Part shown: piece by piece, positions 42,883 through 51,754 of the stretch
Layout of the letters: each line of letters begins with the position of its first letter
Position numbering within the stretch: the first letter of the stretch is position 1
Origin: Bdellovibrionales bacterium
GTDB lineage: Bacteria; Bdellovibrionota; Bdellovibrionia; Bdellovibrionales; UBA1609
Assembly (NCBI GenBank): GCA_020630675.1
Contig: JAHDIR010000012.1
Span: forward strand, 1 to 63,087
DNA length: 63,087 nucleotides
Reading direction: 5' to 3'
Notes under the pieces: generated by a model
What the model saw: only the letters and a program-made list of their open reading frames with translations
The model's database searches: none
Told to the model about the DNA's origin: nothing
Translations under genes and position numbers: made by a program

Positions 42883-44568
42883 ATGAGTTTTAATTTCATT
42901 AAAAAATTTTGGTTTAAAAGCAGTGTGCTTTTATTGAGTATTTTGGTTTTGTCCTCATGGGCTTTGCGCCCTATTTCACATGATGAAATCAACCAACAGC
43001 AAAAAAAGAGTTTAGTTCAGCTTGGAGATAGTGTTGGTCATATTCTCGACAAATCGTTTAGTGATTTAAATTTAACTTTACGCTACCTAATAGAAAATAT
43101 TGATAGTCAAAATAAAAGTCAGTCTTTAGATAGTTATGCCACATCGGTAAAAGCTTTGTTTGCTTTAGAAAATAAAAATAACAATTTAAATTTAACGGGC
43201 AAAGAAATTAGAAGCTTAGATTTATCGTATTGGAGTCCCGAAGACTTAAAAAAGTCTATGAACCGATTGTTTGCTTCGGAAGACAATTCTTTTGATCTTG
43301 GTTTGCAAATGATGAGTTCGCCAAGTGGGGTAAACTACTATGGGTATTTATTTTTAGACCAGGGTAATTACTACTTAGCCTTACTTAGTTTACGTTTTGC
43401 TGTTGAATGGAGTGAAAGCTTTAAGTACAAAAACTCTGATATAGTACTTATTAACTCTTTAGGGGAGTTAGTTTATCACCCTGAGTTTCAATATATTGGT
43501 ACAGAGTACAACCTCTCTGAACGTATTTTTGATAATTTAGATGTAAAAAAAGAACAAGTGAGCTTAACCACTCGAGATAATGTTTATTTTGCTAAATCTG
43601 CGGGCTTAAAAGATCTCTACCTTGTTGTTAGTAGTAAAAAATGGGCCACGGCTTATGGCCCTCATTTTTATGGTAAATTTTTACTTGTCTTTATAGCTAT
43701 GGGTTTGCTGATTTATTACTGGAGCCATTACTTTACTTATCTAAAAGAAGAAAAGCTTCATCAAATTCACCAAAAAGATAATGATCGCCAAGAGTGGACT
43801 ACAATAGAAAGCAAAGGGCTTTTAGATAAGATTAGAAAGCTAGAAATTCAATTGGCTCAAGTTCAAGAACTTTCAGGCAAAGATAGCATGACAAAATCTC
43901 TTTACGATTTAAAAAGTAAATCAGCAAATTTAATAGGGCAAATTCAGCTCATTAAAGGTCAGCCTGAAAACATGGAAAGTTTACTAACCTCTTTAGAAGA
44001 AAAATCTCGCAGTATTTATAAAAAAGTTTTTCAAATGATTGATGAACCTTCACTGATGAATGAAACAATGCCGCCCTTACCAGGGGAATTGTCTGCCGAA
44101 AGTAATAAAAAGCGAGAAATTGATTATAGCTTTGAATCCAAAGACAGTGAAGTTTCTTTTATTGGTGAAGACCAAAGAATTGAAATTAATGAAGAAGATT
44201 TAGGAATGACCGATGACCAAGATGACTTAGGCATTATTGAAGGTTTTGTTGTAAATAAAGAGCCTCTTCAGTTTATAGAGGATGAGGTGGAATTGAGTGA
44301 TGAAGATAAAGTAGAGCAAAATATAAAAAGGCAATTACAAGAGCAAAATTATAAATCTAAAAAGCCATTTAATATTGATGACATTTATTTATCAGAACAA
44401 GCTAAGAAGGCCGATGAGTTTAAAGTTAATTTTTCTGAATCTTTAGATTTTGAAGATCAGATGAGTCGTGTGGATAAAATTATTGAAAGTGTGGATAAAG
44501 GTATAAACTCGACATCTAATGATATGAGAAGTGTAGTGCGTGAACCAAGGTTGAAAGAGTTAAAATGA
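42883..44568 (+). CDS. Membrane protein with periplasmic sensor region and acidic cytoplasmic tail
   Basis: A 561-residue protein. The ATG at 42883 has AAGGAAGGTG upstream. One helix (residues 11-27) and a second (about 260-285, FLLVFIAMGLLIYYWSHYFTYL) bound a periplasmic region of about 230 residues that looks like a Cache-type sensor (GLGEL, YHPEFQYIG are typical of such loops). A cytoplasmic coiled coil follows, then an acidic, Asp/Glu-rich C-terminus. No HAMP, kinase or methyl-accepting core is recognisable. Its TGA overlaps the next gene (ATGA), so the sensor and the REC/degenerate-GGDEF protein are made together. Transmembrane signalling to that partner is inference. Confidence 0.6.
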   Translation: MSFNFIKKFWFKSSVLLLSILVLSSWALRPISHDEINQQQKKSLVQLGDSVGHILDKSFSDLNLTLRYLIENIDSQNKSQSLDSYATSVKALFALENKNNNLNLTGKEIRSLDLSYWSPEDLKKSMNRLFASEDNSFDLGLQMMSSPSGVNYYGYLFLDQGNYYLALLSLRFAVEWSESFKYKNSDIVLINSLGELVYHPEFQYIGTEYNLSERIFDNLDVKKEQVSLTTRDNVYFAKSAGLKDLYLVVSSKKWATAYGPHFYGKFLLVFIAMGLLIYYWSHYFTYLKEEKLHQIHQKDNDRQEWTTIESKGLLDKIRKLEIQLAQVQELSGKDSMTKSLYDLKSKSANLIGQIQLIKGQPENMESLLTSLEEKSRSIYKKVFQMIDEPSLMNETMPPLPGELSAESNKKREIDYSFESKDSEVSFIGEDQRIEINEEDLGMTDDQDDLGIIEGFVVNKEPLQFIEDEVELSDEDKVEQNIKRQLQEQNYKSKKPFNIDDIYLSEQAKKADEFKVNFSESLDFEDQMSRVDKIIESVDKGINSTSNDMRSVVREPRLKELK

Positions 44569-46052
44569 ATTTAGAAAATGTAAGGTCATCCTTTCTAATT
44601 TACTGTGTAGATAGTGATGAGCCACGAAAACAAATGATTGTGGATGAACTAAAAGATAGAGAGTTTCAAGTCTTGGGCTTTTCATCAACTGACAGCCTGT
44701 TAAAGGATGTCAAAGACAAACCTCCGCATATAATTTTTTTAGATTTTTTAACATTTAATTTAGGAAAGCCATCTGTCATTGCCGAGTTAAATAACTTGAG
44801 CCCTGAAACTCGAATTATAATTCTTTCGAGCCGAGAAAAATTTTCTGAGGCTTATGCTTATTTTGAAGTCGGAATTTTTGATTTTATTTTTTCTGATTTT
44901 TTTAGTCCTGGTGGATTAAAAATAGATCAAAAAATTACTTTATCAAACGTACTAAAGTCAGCTGACCACGCTGTTGAAATGGACTTTTATAAATTTAAAA
45001 ATGAACAATTAGAGCAGGAAGCTTTAAGACATGATAAAGCTGTGGGAAGCTCTGACTTCACTTTGCACAATGTTTGGCTTCAACAGTTAGAAAAATGCAC
45101 AAGCTTTAGTGCCTCGATTGATTGCTTTATGAAAGAAATGGTCAGGTATTTAGGTGTGAGTGTTCCAGTTGTTTATTTTAAGTATATTCCTGCTTATCGT
45201 TCATTGGTTTCTTCACGTTCATTGAATTATCCGAATTTCAAAGTAGGGGAAACACTTTCTTTAAAGTCTATGATGAAAGAACATCGATTAGATGAGCAAA
45301 CAGTTGAAAAGGCTCATGAGTTCAAAGACTTAGTTCACGAACATTTCGATTGGGATAAAAAGGCCATTTTACCACTAAGGGTGAACGGAGACTTAAAAGG
45401 AATGTTTGTTTTTCAAGTCGAATCCCATAAAGAAACTGATTCTTTTTTACTAGCTGGGTTAAATAGCTTGGCCCTAAAAGTTAGCAATATTTTTCTAGAA
45501 AGAAAACTACACAGTGTAAATACGATTGATGAAGGGACGGGTATTTATACTCGTAAGTATTTATTTAATCGTTTAAAAGAAGAGGTTTCAAGATCTCGAC
45601 GCATTCACATCCCTGTTTCTTTTGTATTAATTTCAATTGATAACTTTGGCCCGCTTATAGATGGTGTGAGTAAGTTTGAAGTGAACAAGGTTTTACGAAT
45701 GTTGGCTTCATTAGTGCAAAAAAGTAGTCGAATGAATGACATTGTTGGTCGTATAAGTAGTGATGAGTTTGGTTTAATTTTATCTCATACTCCCTTTGAA
45801 GGGGCTTTAGTTAAGGCCGAAAGAATACGACAACTGATTGAGTCGGCAGACTTTTCTCAAGTATCGAGTGACTTTCGGCAAATTACGGTCAGTTTAGGTG
45901 TGAGTGAATATCCTTCACATTGTCGAGACACAGATGATATGCTAGAACAAGCCGATCGAGCTATGATTGAAGTGAGCGACTTTGGCGGAAACCAAGTTTG
46001 TTTAAGTTCAGTTGGTAATGATTTCAATCCTGATTTTAAATATTCTAGATAA
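44565..46052 (+). CDS. Receiver-like plus degenerate GGDEF (SSDEF) protein, likely c-di-GMP effector
   Basis: A 495-residue protein. Residues 8-130 look like a response-regulator receiver: YCVDSDEP acidic pocket, HIIFLDF with the phospho-acceptor-like Asp, and RIIILSS; the conserved Lys after strand 5 is replaced in FIFSDFF. A middle region (150-300) is GAF-like. The C-terminal GGDEF-type fold keeps NTIDEGTGIYTRKYLFNRL, but the signature reads GRISSDEFGLIL (SS for GG). Five residues upstream is SSRMNDIVGR, an intact RxxD I-site. So diguanylate cyclase activity is doubtful while product binding is plausible. The layout recalls CdgA of Bdellovibrio bacteriovorus, a degenerate-GGDEF protein needed for prey entry (prior knowledge); orthology not tested. 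Confidence 0.75.
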   Translation: MNLENVRSSFLIYCVDSDEPRKQMIVDELKDREFQVLGFSSTDSLLKDVKDKPPHIIFLDFLTFNLGKPSVIAELNNLSPETRIIILSSREKFSEAYAYFEVGIFDFIFSDFFSPGGLKIDQKITLSNVLKSADHAVEMDFYKFKNEQLEQEALRHDKAVGSSDFTLHNVWLQQLEKCTSFSASIDCFMKEMVRYLGVSVPVVYFKYIPAYRSLVSSRSLNYPNFKVGETLSLKSMMKEHRLDEQTVEKAHEFKDLVHEHFDWDKKAILPLRVNGDLKGMFVFQVESHKETDSFLLAGLNSLALKVSNIFLERKLHSVNTIDEGTGIYTRKYLFNRLKEEVSRSRRIHIPVSFVLISIDNFGPLIDGVSKFEVNKVLRMLASLVQKSSRMNDIVGRISSDEFGLILSHTPFEGALVKAERIRQLIESADFSQVSSDFRQITVSLGVSEYPSHCRDTDDMLEQADRAMIEVSDFGGNQVCLSSVGNDFNPDFKYSR

Positions 46053-46063
46053 GGTCTTTTAGT

Positions 46064-47230
46064 ATGACAGCGGAACTTCATAGAAAAACCTACGCTGAGG
46101 TTCATATTCCAAATTTAAAATTTAATATTGATTCCTTAAGAAGTGTTGTCGCTTCTGATTTTTTTTGTCCAATGGTTAAGTCTAACGCGTATGGGCACGG
46201 CGATTATGAGGTGGTAAAGGCCCTCATAGAAAAAGGGGTTACAATTGTTGGGGTCGCTTTAGTTGAAGAGGCCTTGAGGTTGCGTGGCTATGGCTTTTCA
46301 GACTTGAATATTTTAGTTTTTGGTTCTTTTAAGGCTCCAGCCGTTGCGGCTATGGTTCAACATAATATCACACCTGTGATATCTCAATGGTGCGAGTTAG
46401 AAAAATTTACTAAAAATAATACCCATCAGTATCCTGTGCATATCAAATTTAATACTGGTATGAATCGTTTTGGTTTCATGCTGTCCGAGGCATTGGCATT
46501 AAGTCAGTATTTTAAAAAACAAAGTGCTTTAAAGCTTTGTGGAGTGGCAACCCACTTTGCCAACGGCGAGGACTTTGGCCAACCCAAAGGCTTTTCGCAG
46601 AAACAGATGGAAAAATTTCTATCTTTGAAAAAATTATTTCCTGAGGTGACATTTCATTCCATGAACTCCCCAGCTTTATTTGCCTCTTTGGATAAAGCGG
46701 CTAGTCAGGAAAATATGGGAGTGCGCCCAGGCTTATCTGTTTATGGCAGTTATCCTTCCGTCAGTGATGCTCAGACCGATTTATCGGCACAAGTTCCTTT
46801 GAAGCCGGTAATGACATTAAAGTCTGAAGTGGTGGCTTTTCATTCTCTTAAAGCCGGAGATCGCGTATCTTATGGTGGTACTTGGAAGGCAGATGGGCCT
46901 TCTGTTATTGGTACAATACCGATAGGTTACACAGATGGTTACAGCCGACAGTTTTCTAATTGTGGAGTGGTACTTTATCGTGGACAACTTGTTCCAGTAG
47001 TCGGTAAAGTTTGTATGGATTATATTATGGTGAATCTTACTTCTGCTTTAGGCGATAAAGAGGGAGCTCTTGGGGAAGAGGTTATTTTATTTGGGCAAGG
47101 CTTGAGCGTAGAAAATCTCTCCGGAAGAGCAGACCAAATACCCTATGAGTTAATGACGACCATGGGGCGAAGAGTACCTAGAAAATATATACATAATGAA
47201 TGTCCACGGGACAAAGAGGAATCAACTTGA
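46064..47230 (+). CDS. alr: Alanine racemase
   Basis: A 388-residue PLP enzyme that makes D-alanine for peptidoglycan. CPMVKSNAYGHG holds the PLP-binding Lys (about residue 37), FNTGMNRFGF and HFANGEDFGQPKGF follow. RVSYGGTW has the catalytic Tyr of the second domain, with IPIGYTDGYSRQ and VCMDYIMVNL completing the C-terminal barrel contacts. It begins 11 bp after the SSDEF gene and its stop overlaps the start of the MlaE-like gene. A second alr or dadX is not visible in the window. Confidence 0.95.
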   Translation: MTAELHRKTYAEVHIPNLKFNIDSLRSVVASDFFCPMVKSNAYGHGDYEVVKALIEKGVTIVGVALVEEALRLRGYGFSDLNILVFGSFKAPAVAAMVQHNITPVISQWCELEKFTKNNTHQYPVHIKFNTGMNRFGFMLSEALALSQYFKKQSALKLCGVATHFANGEDFGQPKGFSQKQMEKFLSLKKLFPEVTFHSMNSPALFASLDKAASQENMGVRPGLSVYGSYPSVSDAQTDLSAQVPLKPVMTLKSEVVAFHSLKAGDRVSYGGTWKADGPSVIGTIPIGYTDGYSRQFSNCGVVLYRGQLVPVVGKVCMDYIMVNLTSALGDKEGALGEEVILFGQGLSVENLSGRADQIPYELMTTMGRRVPRKYIHNECPRDKEEST

Positions 47231-48069
47231 GTATTGGAAGTGAAAAAATAGAATCAAAAAAAGTGAGTCGGTTTGAAAAGGCTGTGAACTCTTTATTTGA
47301 TTATATCAATGGTTTAATCTGCGAATGCGGTGTAACCATGATTTTTTTAATGAGTTCTTTTCGAGCGATGTTTCAAAAACCATCTCGCTATACAGAGGTT
47401 TTGAAGCATGTTGAATTTATTGGTAACCAGTCTCTGTTAATTATAGCCCTCACCTCTGCCTTTACAGGAATGGCAATGTCTTTTCAAATTTACCTTGGTT
47501 TTAGTTTGGTCAATGCCACCAACCTAGTGGGGCCGACGGTGGGTTTAGGTATCACAAGAGAGTTGGGCCCTGTACTTACGGGGTTAATTGTGGCAGCCAG
47601 AGCTGGAGGTGCTATGGCCGCTCGCTTAGGAACTATGAGAGTGACTGAGCAAATTGATGCTTTAGAGGTTATGGGAGTAAATCCTATTCAGTATTTAGTC
47701 GCCCCTCGTGTCATTGCGGCTTTAATTTCTATGCCACTTCTTTGTGGTTTTTTTGATTTTATTGCTATGACGGGCTCTTATTTTTTATGCGTTCAGGTCT
47801 TAGGTCTAGATGAAGGGGTGTTTTTTGATAAAATTCAACTTTGGTTAAACCCTAGAGACATCAATGAAGGTTTAATTAAAGCTGCTGTTTTTGGTTTAGT
47901 CTTTGCTGCGGTTTGTACACATAAAGGTTATAACACTAAAGGGGGCGCTAAAGGAGTGGGAGAGGCCACCAATAAAGGTGTGGTGAATAGTATGGTTTTA
48001 ATTATTGCTATAAACTTTGTAATGACAAATATTATTCGCTTTTTTGATGTCTTATTGGAGAGGCTATAA
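47227..48069 (+). CDS. mlaE: MlaE-type ABC lipid-transport permease
   Basis: A 280-residue membrane permease with about five helices. Signature stretch LGPVLTGLIVAARAGGAMAARLGTMRVTEQIDALEVMGVNP is the MlaE/TtgB core with the EQIDAL motif. I prefer the TTG at 47227, which overlaps the alr TGA (TTGA) and has AGAGGA 7 bases upstream, over the ATG at 47200, which has no binding site. With the ATPase and MCE protein it forms an inner-membrane complex moving phospholipid between membranes; direction is not settled by sequence. Confidence 0.93.
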   Translation: MSIGSEKIESKKVSRFEKAVNSLFDYINGLICECGVTMIFLMSSFRAMFQKPSRYTEVLKHVEFIGNQSLLIIALTSAFTGMAMSFQIYLGFSLVNATNLVGPTVGLGITRELGPVLTGLIVAARAGGAMAARLGTMRVTEQIDALEVMGVNPIQYLVAPRVIAALISMPLLCGFFDFIAMTGSYFLCVQVLGLDEGVFFDKIQLWLNPRDINEGLIKAAVFGLVFAAVCTHKGYNTKGGAKGVGEATNKGVVNSMVLIIAINFVMTNIIRFFDVLLERL

Positions 48070-48828
48070 ATGAATGCCGTTGAACTTCATAATTTAAAAA
48101 AGTCCTTTGATGGTGGTAATGAGTTTGTTTTAAATGGCTTAAACTTAACAATACCAAAAGGTAGTCTAACAGTTATTATTGGTTATAGTGGTACTGGTAA
48201 AAGCGTTATGCTAAAGCATATCTTAGGTTTGATTAAACCCACCTCAGGAAAAGTCAGCGTTCTTGAAAAAGATTTATGGCAGATGTCAGATCAGCAAATT
48301 ATGCAATTGAGAACAAAAGTAGGTGTTTTGTTCCAGCATGCTGCATTATTTGACGATCAAACGGTGATTGAAAATGTTTGCTTTCCTTTAAGCGAACACC
48401 GCCGAACAAAAAAAATAGATGAAATCAAAGAAATTTCTGCTAAAAAATTAATCATTTCTGGTATTGAAGAGAAACATTTTCACAAATTACCTTCTGAGTT
48501 AAGTGGTGGAATGAGAAAAAGAGTGGGTTTGGCTCGAGCTTTGGCTCTCGACCCTGAAATTCTTATATATGATGAGCCCACAACGGGGCTTGATCCCATT
48601 CTGACGGAAATGGTAGATGATCTTATTCATGAAACTCATATGCGAGAAGAAGGTCGAGTTACTTCTATAATAGTGAGCCATGATTTAATGGCTGCTTTTC
48701 GTATTGGACAACATATAGTAATGTTAGATAAAGGAAAAGTTTTACACTCGGGCAAGCCTGAAGACTTTTTAAACTCAGACATCGCTTTGGTGAAAAAATT
48801 TGTGGAAAAAGGGATCAAGAAAAAATGA
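48070..48828 (+). CDS. mlaF: MlaF-type ABC ATPase
   Basis: A 252-residue ATP-binding cassette. Walker [12 protein letters not shown]-loop [14 protein letters not shown], signature [20 protein letters not shown], Walker [14 protein letters not shown] and H-loop IIVSHDL are all intact. LSGGMRKR is typical of the Mla/MkI group. It starts one base after the permease stop and overlaps the MCE gene by 4 bp, so the three are coupled. No MlaB STAS or MlaC-like periplasmic partner lies nearby. Confidence 0.95.
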   Translation: MNAVELHNLKKSFDGGNEFVLNGLNLTIPKGSLTVIIGYSGTGKSVMLKHILGLIKPTSGKVSVLEKDLWQMSDQQIMQLRTKVGVLFQHAALFDDQTVIENVCFPLSEHRRTKKIDEIKEISAKKLIISGIEEKHFHKLPSELSGGMRKRVGLARALALDPEILIYDEPTTGLDPILTEMVDDLIHETHMREEGRVTSIIVSHDLMAAFRIGQHIVMLDKGKVLHSGKPEDFLNSDIALVKKFVEKGIKKK

Positions 48829-50201
48829 ATTTTAATGCTCTCGAATTTAAAGTAGGTCTGTTAGTTGTCACTGTTGCAAGTATTATAGCTTGGATGTCTC
48901 TTAAAGTGGCCGAGGGTCCTGGGTTTTTAGGTGGTGGAACTACTCATTACTTTGATGTGGCTGATGCCGGTGGCTTAGTGAATAAAGGTGCTGTTAAAGT
49001 GGCCGGTATTAAAGTCGGTGTTATTGATAAAATTATGCTTAAAGACGGTTTAGCCCGAGTTTTCATAAATATTGATGACGAAGTGCCATTAAGGCAGGGT
49101 TCTCATGTTGAAATTAAAGCCGACGGTATTCTAGGTGACCGTCATGTTGAGATTATCCCGGGACCATCTACAGCTCCCTTAATCACTCAGCCCACTCAAT
49201 TTTCTGTAGAAAGTTCTGGAGGGTCTTTAGATACAATAGCTAAAGAAGTGAGTAAAATTACGGACTCTTTAAGTGAATTCTCTAAAAACTTAAATAAAGC
49301 CACTGGCGTTGGTGATGAAACAACAAGTATAGGCCGTATCGTAAGTAACTTAGAAAAGCTCACGGCTGATTTGGCAGAAGTGTCTGGTCAAAACAAACAA
49401 AGAATTCATGAAATTATTGAAAGAGTGCACTCCATTACTGGTCGTGTAGATGAATTTTTAGCTGATGAAAATGGGGAATTTGATCAAGCTTGGTCTGACA
49501 TAAGAGACATTATTCATCGCTTTGATAATACCATGAAAAACTTTGAAGAAGTTTCTCATAAAGTTAACTCAGGGGAGGGAACTCTTGGTCAGCTTATTAA
49601 TGATGATGAAACCATTAATAATATTAATAAAACCGTAGAGGGTGTGAATGAGTTTTTGGGTTCTGCTAATGAACTACAAACAAGTTTAGATTTTCATAGT
49701 GAATTTATGTCTGAAGAAGATAGAAATAAAAACTATATCTCAGCTCGAATAACTCCTGGTTTAGATCGTTATTACGAAATTGGAATAGTTACTGACCCTC
49801 AAGGTTTGATCAGTCGTAAAAGAACAACAACAACGGGTTCAACCACTACAGACGTTAATGAAACAACAACCTTTTTTGACAAGGTAAAATTCACAGCTTT
49901 ATTTGCTAAAAACTTTTATGACTTTACCCTCAAAGGTGGATTGATTGAAAGTAAGGGCGGAGTTGGCTTTGATTATTTTTTGTTAGACAACCGCCTGCGC
50001 TTGTCTGTTGAAGCTTTTGATTTTGATGATATGTATTTACGAAGTTTTGTTAGGTACAATATTGTCAATGGTGTTTATCTCACTGTTGGGGGAGATAACT
50101 TATTGTCTAACCGTGACTTGAATGCGGCAGCATTTGTTGGGGCGGGCTTATTTCTCACAAATGATGATTTGAAAAACTTAGTCTCAAGAATATCTTTGTA
50201 G
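48825..50201 (+). CDS. mlaD: MCE-domain (MlaD-like) protein with long beta-rich C-terminus
   Basis: A 458-residue protein. One N-terminal helix (residues 10-26) anchors an MCE domain at about 37-120 ([40 protein letters not shown]). A coiled-coil region with many Asp/Asn (residues 130-300) follows. The last 160 residues are strongly beta-patterned ([46 protein letters not shown]) and look like a small barrel or sheet. E. coli MlaD is only about 180 residues, so this is a much larger, possibly envelope-spanning version, as in other MCE tunnels. Overlaps mlaF by 4 bp; purH follows by 11 bp. Confidence 0.85.
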   Translation: MNFNALEFKVGLLVVTVASIIAWMSLKVAEGPGFLGGGTTHYFDVADAGGLVNKGAVKVAGIKVGVIDKIMLKDGLARVFINIDDEVPLRQGSHVEIKADGILGDRHVEIIPGPSTAPLITQPTQFSVESSGGSLDTIAKEVSKITDSLSEFSKNLNKATGVGDETTSIGRIVSNLEKLTADLAEVSGQNKQRIHEIIERVHSITGRVDEFLADENGEFDQAWSDIRDIIHRFDNTMKNFEEVSHKVNSGEGTLGQLINDDETINNINKTVEGVNEFLGSANELQTSLDFHSEFMSEEDRNKNYISARITPGLDRYYEIGIVTDPQGLISRKRTTTTGSTTTDVNETTTFFDKVKFTALFAKNFYDFTLKGGLIESKGGVGFDYFLLDNRLRLSVEAFDFDDMYLRSFVRYNIVNGVYLTVGGDNLLSNRDLNAAAFVGAGLFLTNDDLKNLVSRISL

Positions 50202-50212
50202 GAGATGGCTAC

Positions 50213-51745
50213 ATGTTTAAAAATGCCTTGGTTTCAGTTTCTGATAAATCTGGCCTCATAGAATTTATACTTCCTTTATTTAAAAATGGTATGAGAGTTG
50301 TTTCTACTGGGGGGACTGCAAAGTACCTCAAAGAAAACGGAGTTGAAGTGGTCGATATTCAAGACCAAACTGGGTTTCCAGAAGTTATGGATGGTCGGGT
50401 TAAAACTTTACACCCAAATGTTCATATGTGTTTATTAGCTCGACAAGAAAACCTTGAAGATCAGAAAATTTTGGATAGCCATGACTTGCAAGTTTTCGAT
50501 CTTGTGGTTGGTAATTTATACCCTTTTGAAAAATCATTAGAAAAAAATCTAGAGTTTTCGGAGCAAATAGAATTTATTGATATTGGTGGACCTTCATTTC
50601 TTAGGTCTGCGGCTAAAAATTCGAGCCGTATTGCTACAGTCTGTGACCCTGGTGACTATAAGTGGATTTCAGAAAAATCAGAACTGACTCAAAACGATAA
50701 ACTTTATTTAGCTTCGAAAGTGTTTGCTCATACCTCTTCTTATGATTCAATTATTGCTGAGTATTTAAGAAAAGACTTAGATAAAAATTACGAGCAAAAA
50801 GATCATACTTTTTCTGCAGAAAAAGTAAACCATCTAAGGTACGGAGAGAACCCGCAACAACAAGCCACCTGGTTTAGAAAAAAAGGAAGCACAACTGGCC
50901 TTCATCAAGCCAAGATTATTCAAGGCAAAGCTCTTTCATTTAATAACCTACTAGATTTAGAGGCGTCGGTGGCAACCCTTCGACGTTTTCCTCAAAGTAA
51001 TGCTGTTGTTTCCGTTAAGCACAACAACCCTTGTGGAGTTGCTATGGGGCAGGACCTCAACGAATCTTTGAAAAAATCTTTAGCAGCAGACCCCATGAGT
51101 GTTTTTGGAGGCATTATAGCTATTGATGGTGAGGTGACCAAAGATATGGCTAGGCAACTGACCTCTTTATTTTTAGAATGTGTTGTCGCTCAGTCTTATT
51201 CTACAGAAGCTTTAGAGCTGCTTTCGCAAAAGAAAAACTTTAGAGTATTGTCTTGGCCTGAGTTAATGCAGGCAAACCCTTCAGAAAAAGATATTCGCTC
51301 CATCTCTGGGGGATATTTAGTTCAGGATAAAGATCCACTTTCTGAAACAGAAAGCTCTTGGACGTTTCCTCATGGCCCACCAAGTGATGAAGTTAAAAAG
51401 AACTTATCTTTAGCATGGAAAGTGTGTGCTCAGCTAAAGAGTAATGCCATTAGTATTGTTGGCCAAGAACAAACTTTAGGTCTTGGCATGGGGCAAGTGA
51501 ATCGAGTAGACGCTGTTAAATTGGCAATTGATAGAGCAAATCACTTTCATCCACAGGTAACAAACCGAGTGATGGCCAGTGATGCCTTTTTTCCTTTTCC
51601 TGACTCTGTTGAGCTTGCAGCTAAAGCTGGGATTCAGTGGATTATTCAACCTGGTGGCTCGATAAAAGACAAAGACGTTTTAAAGCGTGCTCAGGAATTA
51701 GGGGTTAAGATTGTGCTGACAGGCACTCGACACTTTTTGCATTAG
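50213..51745 (+). CDS. purH: Bifunctional AICAR transformylase / IMP cyclohydrolase PurH
   Basis: A 510-residue enzyme for the last two steps of IMP synthesis. The N-terminal MGS-like cyclohydrolase has STGGTAKYLKENGVEV and MDGRVKTLHPNVH; the C-terminal transformylase has RYGENPQQQATW, VVSVKHNNPCGVAMG and ASDAFFPFPDSVELAAKAGI, then QWIIQPGGSI. Length is standard. It uses 10-formyl-THF, the product of FolD. GGAGATGG precedes the ATG. It follows the MCE gene by 11 bp, an operon companion with no obvious functional link. Confidence 0.97.
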   Translation: MFKNALVSVSDKSGLIEFILPLFKNGMRVVSTGGTAKYLKENGVEVVDIQDQTGFPEVMDGRVKTLHPNVHMCLLARQENLEDQKILDSHDLQVFDLVVGNLYPFEKSLEKNLEFSEQIEFIDIGGPSFLRSAAKNSSRIATVCDPGDYKWISEKSELTQNDKLYLASKVFAHTSSYDSIIAEYLRKDLDKNYEQKDHTFSAEKVNHLRYGENPQQQATWFRKKGSTTGLHQAKIIQGKALSFNNLLDLEASVATLRRFPQSNAVVSVKHNNPCGVAMGQDLNESLKKSLAADPMSVFGGIIAIDGEVTKDMARQLTSLFLECVVAQSYSTEALELLSQKKNFRVLSWPELMQANPSEKDIRSISGGYLVQDKDPLSETESSWTFPHGPPSDEVKKNLSLAWKVCAQLKSNAISIVGQEQTLGLGMGQVNRVDAVKLAIDRANHFHPQVTNRVMASDAFFPFPDSVELAAKAGIQWIIQPGGSIKDKDVLKRAQELGVKIVLTGTRHFLH

Positions 51746-51754
51746 GGATGATTC

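Noticed and set aside
47200-47226. ATG at 47200 as the start of the MlaE-like permease
   Set aside because: No Shine-Dalgarno precedes it, and the TTG at 47227 has AGAGGA at good spacing with a TTGA overlap of the alr stop.
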